Shown here: one piece after another, positions 44,824 to 57,673 of the stretch
How the letters are laid out: each line of letters opens with the position of its first letter
Numbering within the stretch: position 1 is the first letter of the stretch
NCBI GenBank assembly: GCA_030533445.1
Contig: JARPUW010000311.1
Coordinates: 39,128 to 103,127, forward strand
DNA length: 64,000 nt
Direction of reading: 5' to 3'
From: Cyprinodon diabolis
Lineage: Eukaryota > Chordata > Actinopteri > Cyprinodontiformes > Cyprinodontidae
The notes under the pieces: model-generated
Database searches by the model: none
Seen by the model: only the letters and a program-made list of their open reading frames with translations
Told to the model about the DNA's origin: nothing
Program-made: the position numbers and the translations under genes

Positions 44824-47800
44824 CGGGACTAGTTACGCGCCGAAGTTTTGGGTATACGGGAGAATTATAATAATAACTAGAAAATTTCTAAAGAAATTTT
44901 GAGGGGGGCCACCTACTGCCCGTCTGGGGAACCGGGCCAATACGGCCCTGGCAAGTGACGTCGGGGCTCCCCAGACCAACTGCTTACGCCTTTGAGGGCT
45001 GCTGAGGGAAGGAAAGAGGGCAAGTTCATGGGCAAAGAGAGCTGTGTGCCACTTGTGCTGAAATCTGGGAAATAGACGTGCACAGCGTATGATGCACAAG
45101 GGTAATATGGGTTGTCCATATTGAAACACAGTGGGTAAAGCCCAGTTGGCGGGCTTCGCCCGCCTGCTAGGAGCCATCTCAGTGAAGAAAAAAATCACCA
45201 ATGGCGGGCTCTGCCCGCCTTCTAAGAGCCATTGCAGTGATGAAATCACCAATGGCGGGCTCCGCCCGCCTGCTAAGAGCCATTGCAGTGATGTAATCAC
45301 CTTTGGCGGGCTCCGCCCGCCTGTTACCATTGGCGGGCTCCGCCCGCCTTCTAAGAGCCATTGCAGTGATGAAATCACCAATGGCAATGAGCAATATGCC
45401 AGAATGTATGAGTGTGTATAAGGAAGAGGCTTTTATTCTGTAGAGTCCTTGTAGTCTTATTTTGAAAGTCTATCATGAATGTGCATCAAAAGATGGGTCA
45501 CGCCCAGCAGTGATATAGAATCCATTTCCAAATGTTAAATCACTGGTTTTCCATGTTATTAGGTGAATAGTTGCTGTATTACAGAGTAAATGGGAGACTT
45601 TTATTGTGAAATTTGCTCTGGGTGTGTTTTGAAAAGGTCACTAGAGTCTAATAAAAACAACCTGGAAGAGTTTGGGTCATAATGTTGAGCCATTTGCATC
45701 AATTAATGCATTAGTATAATCTAGAGGCTTTTATTTTGTAGGGTCCCTGGAGTCTTATTTTGAAAGTCCAACAGAGTTGTGTTTATAGAAAATGTTCAGA
45801 CCCGTCAATGATAGTTGATTACTTTCCAATCGTTAAATCACTCTTTTTCCATGTTATTAGGGCAGTAGATGAAGCGGAAATGGGAGGCTTTTATTTTGAA
45901 ATTTGCTATAGGGTGTGTTTTAAACAGTCTCCTAGAGTCTATTCTCTAAAACGGGGTTGAGTTTGGGTCATAATGTTGAGCCATATAGGGCAATAAATAT
46001 ATGTAAAAAAATATAGAGGCTTTTATTTTGTAGGGTCCCTGGAGTCTTATTTTGAAAGTCTATCAGTGCTGAGTGGCAAGGGAAGTGTCATGGACAGCAG
46101 TCATATAGTATCCATTTCCCAATGTTAAATCAGTCCTTTCACCCTCCATTAGATTAATATGTGCTGTTTAAAACAGCAGAGGTAAAATCTGTTTGAAGCT
46201 TGGTAACCTTGACAACGCTTAACGAGCCTCTCACTGACACAGACAACAGCTGCACTCACTATTGGTTTCTTCTTCCCAGGCTTTTTTGTATGGGAAGAAC
46301 GGCACCGAACAAACGACTACTGATCAAAAACCGTATGAGTTATTCAAAAAACATTTTCACCATGAGCATCAGCAATCCTTCGACTCCAACTATACCAACT
46401 TTGGTGTATGTGTGTCATTCAGAAAAATATTTATGACGAGTTGAAAACACATAGTCTGATTCGTTTCTCTCCCATCTTCAGCTCAAAAAGAATAGAGAAA
46501 GGCTGAAACTCTCATCGACTTTAGGTTGGTCTGGAGGGTTTTTAAGGAAAAGTATTAATCCTACCGTAATTCCGAAGACATTGTGTGAGTCCAGAGGTTT
46601 CAGTCTACAAACTGACCAAAAATGGTGACTGTAGCTCCAAATATGTGGCCGTGAGGGCGAGAATAAGATGTTTGATCTGAAAAAAATGGCCGCCTCACAC
46701 TAAGATTTCAGCAGCTGCACTCTAGCAGGCTGCTGCAGAAGCTAACTGTCAGCTAGCTTCCAGGTGCTTACCCTCCGAACAAACGACTGCTGAGCAAAAA
46801 CCGTAAAAGATATCTGAAAAATTCTTTCAGTGAAAGCAACATCTATCCTTTGTCTCAGACTGGGGTAACCTTCATGTCTGTAGGTCTTTCACAACCCAAA
46901 ACGAAGCACAAACAAAATGGTTGGCCCACCTGCTCCTCCCTTTCTTTTAACTGCAGGACCTCACTCTCACTCACCTTTTAGCTGCTAAAGCACCCCTCCG
47001 AACAAACGACTGCTGAGTAAAAACCGTAAAAGGTATCTGAAAAATTCTTTTTATCTAAGCGACAGCTATATCTTGTCTTCAATTGGAGTAACTTTCATGG
47101 CTGTAGATCATCTACAAACTGAATGGGAAGAGAAAGAAAAAGAAAAAACGTTTCATCACACCTAAGCTTCTAATTGAGCTAGCTGCAGCAGGTCACTGTC
47201 ACTCAGCTTTCAGGTGCTTAAAATGTCCTCCGAACAAACGACTGCTGAGCAAAAACCGTATGAGTTATTCAAAAAATTTTTTCACCGTGAGCGTCAGTCA
47301 TCCTTCGACTCCAACTATGCCAACTTTGGTGTATGTGTGTCATTCAGAAAAATATTTATGACGAGTTTAAAACACATAGTCTGATTCGTTTTTCTCCCCT
47401 CTTCTGCTCCAAAACCAATGAAAAACGGCTCTGATTTTCATCGACTTTAGGTCGGTCTGGAGGGTTTTTAAGGAAAAGTATTAATCCTACCGTAATTCCG
47501 AAGATATTGTGTGGGTCCAGAGATTTCAGTCTACAAACTGACCAAAAATGGTGACTCTAGCTATAAATATGTGGCCGTGAGGGCGAGTTTAAAATGTTTT
47601 TTTGTGTTTAAAAAACGCCTGCCTCACACTCTAGCTTTTCAGTTGCTCCACTCTAGCAGGCTGGATTTTGCTAAAACTTTGTGGCGCTTGAGGTCTGATT
47701 ATACAAAAACCGTAGCAGTTATCAACATACCGTCTTCAGTTTTAAATAGACGAAGGATTTATCTACAAACTGAGCTTCAAACTGTTTTTCTAGGTGAATG

Positions 47801-47995
47801 TATGCCGACACAGTGAAGTGCTGTTTTTTATGCTTTTTTTTTCCTCTCCCCATTCATTTCCTATGGGATTTTTTTGCGACGTTTTCGCTAATAATTCGCA
47901 AACCTTCGGACTAATGAGAAAGTTTTATACAAGCACACATCACCCCATTGGTCCCGACGCGTGTGCCAACTTTGGGCCCGATCCGCCAAACCGTG
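44824..47995 (+). repeat. Satellite unit 15, 7/15 pair, 3,172 bp
   Basis: It matches unit 7 at the extra A in ATGTAAAAAAATATAG near 46001 and at GATCTGAAAAAAATGG near 46675, and has the same total length. It differs further on: CTTCAATTGG near 47079, and GTAGATCATC near 47103 as in unit 8. The tail is of the common type (CCTCTCCCC, TCCCGACGCG), unlike unit 7. Confidence 0.97.
45148..45385. repeat. GC-rich hairpin minisatellite, 5 hairpins (unit 15)
   Basis: Standard layout and loops. Confidence 0.95.
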
Positions 47996-48037
47996 CGGGA
48001 CTAGTTACGCGCCGAAGTTTTGGGTATACGGGAGAAT

Positions 48038-48186
48038 TATAATAATAATAATAATACGCGGAATAAATATGTGCAATAGTAGTAGGTGGGCCATGCCTTC
48101 GGCATGTGGCCCCCCAATAATAATACGCGGAATAAATATGTGCAATAGTAGTAGGTGGGCCATGCCTTCGGCATGTGGCCCCCCAA
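48038..48186. repeat. TAA microsatellite plus two hairpin repeats (unit 16)
   Basis: TACGCGG at 48055 and 48124, a 69-bp period. Exit CCCCCCAACTAG. The tract is absent from the otherwise nearly identical unit 4. Confidence 0.93.
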
Positions 48187-48457
48187 CTAGAAAATTTCTA
48201 AAGAAATTTTGAGGGGGGCCACCTACTGCCCATCTTGGGAACAGGGCCAAAACGGCCCTGGCAAGTGATGTCGGGGCTCCCCAGACCAACTGCTTACGCC
48301 TTTGAGGGCTGCTGAGGGAAGGAAAGAGGGCTAGGTCATGGGCAAAGAGAGCTGTGTGCCACTTGTGCTGAAATCTGGGAAATAGACGTGCACAGCGTAT
48401 GATGCAAAAGGGTAATATGGGTTGTCCATATTGAACCGCAGTGGGTAAAGCTCAGTT

Positions 48458-48723
48458 GGTGGGCTCCGCCCGCCTGCTAGGAGCCCTTGCAGCGATGAAA
48501 AAAATCCCCAATGGCGGGCATTGCCCGCCTGCTAAGAGCCATTGCAGTGATGAAATCACCAATGGCGGGCTCCGCCCGCCTGCTAGGAGCCATTGCAGTG
48601 ATGAAAAAAATCACCATTGGCGGGCTCCGCCCGCCTCCTAACAGCCATTGCAGTGATGAAATCACCAATGGCGGGCTCCGCCCGCCTTCTAAAAGCCATT
48701 GCAGTGATGAAATTACAAATGGC
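48458..48723. repeat. GC-rich hairpin minisatellite, 5 hairpins, family C layout (unit 16)
   Basis: Same first stem GGTGGGC, loop ATT and final spacer CTAAAAGCC as unit 4. Confidence 0.95.
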
Positions 48724-51332
48724 TATAAGCAATATGCCAGAATGTATGAGTGTGTATAAGGAAGAGGCTTTTATTTTGTAGAGTCCCTGTAGTCTTATTT
48801 TGAAAGTCTATCATGGAAGTGCATCTATAGATGGGTCATGCCCAGCAGTGATATAGAATCCATTTCCAAATGTTAAATCACTGGTTTTCCATGTTATTAG
48901 GTGAATAGTTCCTGTATTACAGAGTAAATGGGGGACTTTTATTGTGAAATTTGCTCTGGGGTGTGTTTTGAAAAGGTCACTAGAGTCTAATAAAAACAAC
49001 CTGGAAGAGTTTGGGTCATAATGTTGAGCCATTTGCATCAATTAATGCATTAGTATAATCTAGAGGCTTTTATTTTGTAGGGTCCCTGGAGTCTTATTTT
49101 GAAAGTCCAACAGAGTTGTGTTTAGAGAAAATGTTCAGACCCATCAATGATAGTTGATGACTTTCCAATCGTTAAATCACTCTTTTTCCATTTTATTAGG
49201 GCAGTAGATGAAGCGGAAATGGGAGGCTTTTATTTTGAAATTTGCCATAGGGTGTGTTTTAAACAGTCTCCTAGAGTCTATTCTCTAAAATGGGGTTGAG
49301 TTTGGGTCATAATGTTGAGCCATATAGGGCAATAAATATATGTAAAAAATATAGAGGCTTTTATTTTGAAGGGTCCCTGGAGTCTTATTTTGAAAGTCTA
49401 TCAGTGCTGAGTGGCAAGGGAAGTGTCATGGACGGCAGTCATATAGTATCCATTTCCCAATGTTAAATCAGTGCTTTCACCCTCCATTAGATTAATATGT
49501 GCTGTTTAAAACAGCAGAGGTAAAATCTGTTTGAAGCTTGGTAACCTTGACAACGCTTAATGAGCCTCTCACTGACACAGACAACAGCTGCACTCACTAT
49601 TGGTTTCTTCTTCCCAGGCTTTTTTGTATGGGAAGAACGGCACCGAACAAACGACTGCTGAGCAAAAACCGTATGAGTTATTAAAAAGAAAATTTCACCA
49701 TGAGCATCAGCAATCCTTCGACTCCAACTATACCAACTTTGGTGTATGTGTGTCATTCAGAACAATATTTATGACGACTTGAAAACACATAGTCTGATTC
49801 GTTTTTCTCCCATCTTCAGCTTAAAAAGAATGGAGAAAGGCTGAAACTCACCGACTTTAGGTTGGTCTGGAGGGTTTTTAAGGAAAAGTATTAATCCTAC
49901 CGTAATTCCGAAGACATTGTGTGAGTCCAGAGGTTTCAGTCTACAAACTGACCAAAAATGGTGACTGTAGGTCCAAATATGTGGCCGTGAGGGCGAGAAT
50001 AAGATGTTTGATCTTAAAAAAATGGCCGCCTCACACTAAGATTTCAGCAGCTGCACTCTAGCAGGCTGCTGCAGAAGCTAACTGTCAGCTAGCTTCCAGG
50101 TGCTTACCCTCCGAACAAACGACTGCTGAGCAAAAACCGTAAAAGGTATCTGAAAAATTCTTTCAGTGAAAGCAACATCTATCCTTTGTCTCAGACTGGG
50201 GTAACCTTCATGTCTGTAGGTCTTTCACAACCCAAAACGAAGCAAAAACAAAATGGTTGGCCCACCTGCTCCTCCCTTTCTTTTAACTGCAGGACCTCAC
50301 TCTCACTCACCTTTCAGCTGCTAAAGCACCCCTCCGAACAAACGACTGCTGAGTAAAAACCGTAAAAGGTATCTGAAAAATTCTTTTTATCTAAGCGACA
50401 GCTATATCTTGTCTTCAATTGGAGTAACTTTCATGGCTGTAGGTCATCTACAAACTGAATGGGAAGAGAAAGAAAAAGAAAAAACGTTTCATCACACCTA
50501 AGCTTCTAATTGAGCTAGCTGCAGCAGGTCACTGTCACTCAGCTTTCAGGTGCTTAAAATGTCCTCCGAACAAACGACTGCTGAGCAAAAACCGTATGAG
50601 TTATTCAAAAAATTTTTTCACCGTGAGCGTCAGTCATCCTTCGACTCCAACTATGCCAACTTTGGTGTATGTGTGTCATTCAGAAAAATATTTATGACGA
50701 GTTTAAAACACATAGTCGGATTCGTTTTTCTCCCCTCTTCTGCTCCAAAACCAATGAAAAACGGCTCTGATTTTCATCGACTTTAGGTCGGTCTGGAGGG
50801 TTTTTAAGGAAAAGTATTAATCCTACCGTAATTCCGAAGATATTGTGTGGGTCCAGAGATTTCAGTCTACAAACTGACCAAAAATGGTGACTCTAGCTAT
50901 AAATATGTGGCCGTGAGGGCGAGTTTAAAATGTTTTTTTTGTGTTTAAAAAACGCCTGCCTCACACTCTAGCTTTTCAGTTGCTCCACTCTAGCAGGCTG
51001 GATTTTGCTAAAACTTTGTGGCGCTTGAGGTCTGATTATACAAAAACCGTAGCAGTTATCAACATACCGTCTTCAGTTTTAAATAGACGAAGGATTTATC
51101 TACAAACTGAGCTTCAAACTGTTTTTCTAGGTGAATGTATGCCGACACAGTGAAGTGCTGTTTTTTATGCTTTTTTTTTCCTCTCCCCATTCATTTCCTA
51201 TGGGATTTTTTTGCGACGTTTTCGCTAATAATTCGCAAACCTTCGGACTAATGAGAAAGTTTTATACAAGCACACATCACCCCATTGGTCCCGACGCGTG
51301 TGCCAACTTTGGGCCCGATCCGCCAAACCGTG

Positions 51333-54300
51333 CGGGACTAGTTACGCGCCGAAGTTTTGGGTATACGGGAGAATTATAATAATAACTAGAAAATTTCTAA
51401 AGAAATTTTGAGGGGGGCCACCTACTGCCCGTCTGGGGAACCGGGCCAATACGGCCCTGGCAAGTGACGTCGGGGCTCCCCAGACCAACTGCTTACGCCT
51501 TTGAGGGCTGCTGAGGGAAGGAAAGAGGGCAAGTTCATGGGCAAAGAGAGCTGTGTGCCACTTGTGCTGAAATCTGGGAAATAGACGTGCACAGAGTATG
51601 ATGCACAAGGGTAATATGGGTTGTCCATATTGAAACACAGTGGGTAAAGCCCAGTTGGCGGGCTTCGCCCGCCTGCTAGGAGCCATCTCAGTGAAGAAAA
51701 AAATCACCAATGGCGGGCTCTGCCCGCCTTCTAAGAGCCATTGCAGTGATGAAATCACCAATGGCGGGCTCCGCCCGCCTGCTAAGAGCCATTGCAGTGA
51801 TGTAATCACCTTTGGCGGGCTCCGCCCGCCTGTTACCATTGGCGGGCTCCGCCCGCCTTCTAAGAGCCATTGCAGTGATGAAATCACCAATGGCAATGAG
51901 CAATATGCCAGAATGTATGAGTGTGTATAAGGAAGAGGCTTTTATTCTGTAGAGTCCTTGTAGTCTTATTTTGAAAGTCTATCATGAATGTGCATCAAAA
52001 GATGGGTCACGCCCAGCAGTGATATAGAATCCATTTCCAAATGTTAAATCACTGGTTTTCCATGTTATTAGGTGAATAGTTGCTGTATTACAGAGTAAAT
52101 GGGAGACTTTTATTGTGAAATTTGCTCTGGGGTGTGTTTTGAAAAGGTCACTAGAGTCTAATAAAAACAACCTGGAAGAGTTTGGGTCATAATGTTGAGC
52201 CATTTGCATCAATTAATGCATTACTATAATCTAGAGGCTTTTATTTTGTAGGGTCCCTGGAGTCTTATTTTGAAAGTCCAACAGAGTTGTGTTTATAGAA
52301 AATGTTCAGACCCGTCAATGATAGTTGATTACTTTCCAATCGTTAAATCACTCTTTTTCCATGTTATTAGGGCAGTAGATGAAGCGGAAATGGGAGGCTT
52401 TTATTTTGAAATTTGCTATAGGGTGTGTTTTAAACAGTCTCCTAGAGTCTATTCTCTAAAACGGGGTTGAGTTTGGGTCATAATGTTGAGCCATATAGAG
52501 CAATAAATATATGTAAAAAATATAGAGGCTTTTATTTTGTAGGGTCCCTGGAGTCTTATTTTGAAAGTCTATCAGTGCTGAGTGGCAAGGGAAGTGTCAT
52601 GTACAGCAGTCATATAGTATCCATTTCCCAATGTTAAATCAGTCCTTTCACCCTCCATTAGATTAATATGTGCTGTTTAAAACAGCAGAGGTAAAATCTG
52701 TTTGAAGCTTGGTAACCTTGACAACGCTTAACGAGCCTCTCACTGACACAGACAACAGCTGCACTCACTATTGGTTTCTTCTTCCCAGGCTTTTTTGTAT
52801 GGGAAGAACGGCACCGAACAAACGACTACTGATCAAAAACCGTATGAGTTATTCAAAAAACATTTTCACCATGAGCATCAGCAATCCTTCGACTCCAACT
52901 ATACCAACTTTGGTGTATGTGTGTCATTCAGAAAAATATTTATGACGAGTTGAAAACACATAGTCTGATTCGTTTTTCTCCCATCTTCAGCTCAAAAAGA
53001 ATGGAGAAAGGCTGAAACTCTCATCCACTTTAGGTTGGTCTGGAGGGTTTTTAAGGCAAAGTATTAATCCTACCGTAATTCCGAAGACATTGTGTGAGTC
53101 CAGAGGTTTCAGTCTACAAACTGACCAAAAATGGTGACTGTAGCTCCAAATATGTGGCCGTGAGGGCGAGAATAAGATGTTTGATCTTAAAAAATGGCCG
53201 CCTCACACTAAGATTTCAGCAGCTGCACTCTAGCAGGCTGCTGCAGAAGCTAACTGTCAGCTAGCTTCCAGGTGCTTACCCTCCGAACAAACGACTGCTG
53301 AGCAAAAACCGTAAAAGATATCTGAAAAATTCTTTCAGTGAAAGCAACATCTATCCTTTGTCTCAGACTGGGGTAACCTTCATGTCTGTAGGTCTTTCAC
53401 AACCCAAAACGAAGCACAAACAAAATGGTTGGCCCACCTGCTCCTCCCTTTCTTTTAACTGCAGGACCTCACTCTCACTCACCTTTTAGCTGCTAAAGCA
53501 CCCCTCCGAACAAACGACTGCTGAGTAAAAACCGTAAAAGGTATCTGAAAAATTCTTTTTATCTAAGCGACAGCTATATCTTGTCTTCGATTGGAGTAAC
53601 TTTCATGGCTGTAGGTCATCTACAACCTGAATGGGAAGAGAAAGAAAAAGAAAAAACGTTTCATCACACCTAAGCTTCTAATTGAGCTAGCTGCAGCAGG
53701 TCACTGTCACTCAGCTTTCAGGTGCTTAAAATGTCCTCCGAACAAACGACTGCTGAGCAAAAACCGTATGAGTTATTCAAAAAAATTTTTCACCGTGAGC
53801 GTCAGTCATCCTTCGACTCCAACTATGCCAACTTTGGTGTATGTGTGTCATTCAGAAAAATATTTATGACGAGTTTAAAACACATAGTCTGATTCGTTTT
53901 TCTCCCCTCTTCTGCTCCAAAACCAATGAAAAACAGCTCTGATTTTCATCGACTTTAGGTCGGTCTGGAGGGTTTTTAAGGAAAAGTATTAATCCTACCG
54001 TAATTCCGAAGATATTGTGTGGGTCCAGAGATTTCAGTCTACAAACTGACCAAAAATGGTGACTCTAGGTATAAATATGTGGCCGTGAGGGCGAGTTTAA
54101 AATGTTTTTTTGTGTTTAAAAAACGCCTGCCTCACACTCTAGCTTTTCAGTTGCTCCACTCTAGCAGGCTGGATTTTGCTAAAACTTTGTGGCGCTTGAG
54201 GTCTGATTATACAAAAACCGTAGCAGTTATCAACATACTGTCTTCAGTTTTAAATAGACGAAGGATTTATCTACAAACTGAGCTTCAAACTGTTTTTCTA

Positions 54301-54504
54301 GGTGAATGTATGCCGACACAGTGAAGTGCTGTTTTTTTATGCTTTTTTTTTCCTCTCCCCATTCATTTCCTATGGGATTTTTTTGCGACGTTTTCGCTAA
54401 TAATTCGCAAACCTTCGGACTAATGAGAAAGTTTTATACAAGCACACATCACCCCATTGGTCCCGACGCGTGTGCCAACTTTGGGCCCGATCCGCCAAAC
54501 CGTG
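51333..54504 (+). repeat. Satellite unit 17, family A switching at 53.45 kb, 3,172 bp
   Basis: Family A markers (GAGTATGATG, CATTACTATAATC, TATAGAGCAA, CATGTACAGC, CATCCACTTT, AAGGCAAAG) hold up to about 53445. It then reads CCCTTTCTTTTAACTGC near 53447 and CTTCGATTGG near 53586 as in unit 7, with CTACAACCTGAATG near 53620. Private changes: CTCTAGGTATAAATATG near 54063, ACATACTGTCTTC near 54234 and one extra T near 54331 that shifts the downstream frame. Confidence 0.97.
51657..51894. repeat. GC-rich hairpin minisatellite, 5 hairpins (unit 17)
   Basis: Standard layout and loops. Confidence 0.95.
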
Positions 54505-57500
54505 CGGGACTAGTTACGCGCCGAAGTTTTGGGTATACGGGAGAATTATAATAATAACTAGAAAATTTCTAAAGAAATTTTGAGGGGGGCCACCTACTGC
54601 CCGTCTGGGGAACCGGGCCAATACGGCCCTGGCAAGTGACGTCGGGGCTCCCCAGACCAACTGCTTACGCCTTTGAGGGCTGCTGAGGGAAGGAAAGAGG
54701 GCAAGTTCATGGGCAAAGAGAGCTGTGTGCCACTTGTGCTGAAATCTGGGAAATAGACGTGCACAGCGTATGATGCACAAGGGTAATATGGGTTGTCCAT
54801 ATTGAAACACAGTGGGTAAAGCCCAGTTGGCGGGCTTCGCCCGCCTGCTAGGAGCCATCTCAGTGAAGAAAAAAATCACCAATGGCGGGCTCTGCCCGCC
54901 TTCTAAGAGCCATTGCAGTGATGAAATCACCAATGGCGGGCTCCGCCCGCCTGCTAAGAGCCATTGCAGTGATGTAATCACCTTTGGCGGGCTCCGCCCG
55001 CCTGTTACCATTGGCGGGCTACGCCCGCCTTCTAAGAGCCATTGCAGTGATGAAATCACCAATGGCAATGAGCAATATGCCAGAATGTATGAGTGTGTAT
55101 AAGGAAGAGGCTTTTATTCTGTAGAGTCCTTGTAGTCTTATTTTGAAAGTCTATCATGAATGTGCATCAAAAGATGGGTCACGCCCAGCAGTGATATAGA
55201 ATCCATTTCCAAATGTTAAATCACTGGTTTTCCATGTTATTAGGTGAATAGTTGCTGTATTACAGAGTAAATGGGAGACTTTTATTGTGAAATTTGCTCT
55301 GGGGTGTGTTTTGAAAAGGTCACTAGAGTCTAATAAAAACAACCTGGAAGAGTTTGGGTCATAATGTTGAGCCATTTGCATCAATTAATGCATTACTATA
55401 ATCTAGAGGCTTTTATTTTGTAGGGTCCCTGGAGTCTTATTTTGAAAGTCCAACAGAGTTGTGTTTATAGAAAATGTTCAGACCCGTCAATGATAGTTGA
55501 TTACTTTCCAATCATTAAATCACTCTTTTTCCATGTTATTAGGGCAGTAGATGAAGCGGAAATGGGAGGCTTTTATTTTGAAATTTGCTATAGGGTGTGT
55601 TTTAAACAGTCTCCTAGAGTCTATTCTCTAAAACGGGGTTGAGTTTGGGTCATAATGTTGAGCCATATAGAGCAATAAATATATGTAAAAAATATAGAGG
55701 CTTTTATTTTGTAGGGTCCCTGGAGTCTTATTTTGAAAGTCTATCAGTGCTGAGTGGCAAGGGAAGTGTCATGGACAGCAGTCATATAGTATCCATTTCC
55801 CAATGTTAAATCAGTCCTTTCACCCTCCATTAGATTAATATGTGCTGTTTAAAACAGCAGAGGTAAAATCTGTTTGAAGCTTGGTAACCTTGACAACGCT
55901 TAACGAGCCTCTCACTGACACAGACAACAGCTGCACTCACTATTCGTTTCTTCTTCCCAGGCTTTTTTGTATAGGAAGAACGGCACCGAACAAACGACTA
56001 CTGATCAAAAACCGTATGAGTTATTCAAAAAACATTTTCACCATGAGCATCAGCAATCCTTCGACTCCAACTATACCAACTTTGGTGTATGTGTGTCATT
56101 CAGAACAATATTTATGACGACTTGAAAACACATAGTCTGATTCGTTTCTCTCCCATCTTCAGCTCAAAAAGAATGGAGAAAGGCTGAAACTCATCGACTT
56201 TAGGTTGGTCTGGAGGGTTTTTAAGGAAAAGTATTAATCCTACCGTAATTCCGAAGACATTGTGTGAGTCCAGAGGTTTCAGTCTACAAACTGACCAAAA
56301 ATGGTGACTGTAGCTCCAAATATGTGGCCGTGAGGGCGAGAATAAGATGTTTGATCTTAAAAAAATGGCCGCCTCACACTAAATTTCAGCAGCTGCACTC
56401 TAGCAGGCTGCTGCAGAAGCTAACTGTCAGCTAGCTTCCAGGTGCTTACCCTCCGAACAAACGACTGCTGAGCAAAAACCGTAAAAGATATCTGAAAAAT
56501 TCTTTCAGTGAAAGCAACATCTATCCTTTGTCTCAGACTGGGGTAACCTTCATGTCTGTAGGTCTTTCACAACCCAAAACGAAGCACAAACAAAATGGTT
56601 GGCCCACCTGCTCCTCCCTTTGTTTGAACTGCAGGACCTCACTCTCACTCACCTTTTAGCTGCTAAAGCACCCCTCCGAACAAACGACTGCTGAGTAAAA
56701 ACCGTAAAAGGTATCTGAAAAATTCTTTTTATCTAAGCGACAGCTATATCTTGTCTTCAATTGGAGTAACTTTCATGGCTGTAGGTCATCTACAAACTGA
56801 ACGGGAAGAGAAAGAAAAAGAAAAAACGTTTCATCACACCTAAGCTTCTAATTGAGCTAGCTGCAGCAGGTCACTGTCACTCAGCTTTCAGGTGCTTAAA
56901 ATGTCCTCCGAACAAACGACTGCTGAGCAAAAACCGTATGAGTTATTCAAAAAATTTTTTCACCGTGAGCGTCAGTCATCCTTCGACTCCAACTATGCCA
57001 ACTTTGGTGTATGTGTGTCATTCAGAAAAATATTTACGACGAGTTTAAAACACATAGTCTGATTCGTTTTTCTCCCCTCTTCTGCTCCAAAACCAATGAA
57101 AAACGGCTCTGATTTTCATCGACTTTAGGTCGGTCTGGAGGGTTTTTAAGGAAAAGTATTAATCCTACCGTAATTCCGAAGATATTGTGTGGGTCCAGAG
57201 ATTTCAGTCTACAAACTGACCAAAAATGGTGACTCTAGCTATAAATATGTGGCCGTGAGGGCGAGTTTAAAATGTTTTTTTGTGTTTAAAAAACGCCTGC
57301 CTCACACTCTAGCTTTTCAGTTGCTCCACTCTAGCAGGCTGGATTTTGCTAAAACTTTGTGGCGCTTGAGGTCTGATTATACAAAAACCGTAGCAGTTAT
57401 CAACATACCGTCTTCAGTTTTAAATAGACGAAGGATTTATCTACAAACTGAGCTTCAAACTGTTTTTCTAGGTGAATGTATGGCGACACAGTGAAGTGCT

Positions 57501-57673
57501 GTTTTTTATGCTTTTTTTTTCCTCTCCCCATTCATTTCCTATGGGATTTTTTTGCGACGTTTTCGCTAATAATTCGCAAACCTTCGGACTAATGAGAAAG
57601 TTTTATACAAGCACACATCACCCCATTGGTCCCGACGCGTGTGCCAACTTTGGGCCCGATCCGCCAAACCGTG
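54505..57673 (+). repeat. Satellite unit 18, family A to unit-3 type mosaic, 3,169 bp
   Basis: The 5' part has the family A states CATTACTATAATC near 55390 and TATAGAGCAA near 55667. By 55772 it reads CATGGACAGC, and from 55970 it carries the markers otherwise seen in unit 3 (TATAGGAAG, GAACAATATT, CTAAATTTCAGC, ACTGAACGGG). Past about 57050 it reads CATAGTCTGATTCG, unlike unit 3. Private changes: minisatellite loop TAC near 55020, CCAATCATTAAATC near 55508, ACTATTCGTTTC near 55941, TTTACGACG near 57034 and TATGGCGACAC near 57479. Confidence 0.97.
54829..55066. repeat. GC-rich hairpin minisatellite, 5 hairpins (unit 18)
   Basis: The last hairpin has loop TAC in an intact stem, the only such loop in the window. 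Confidence 0.95.

Larger units (their letters stand above)
47996..51332 (+). repeat. Satellite unit 16, family C, 3,337 bp
   Basis: Near-copy of unit 4 from the ACTAG after the hairpin tract (48186) onward, including CATCTTGGGA, loop ATT and the T8 run near 50933. One difference I noted is ACTCACCGAC near 49846 against ACTCATCGAC in unit 4. The head differs by carrying two hairpin repeats where unit 4 has none, so the hairpins were gained or lost independently of the rest of the unit. Confidence 0.97.
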
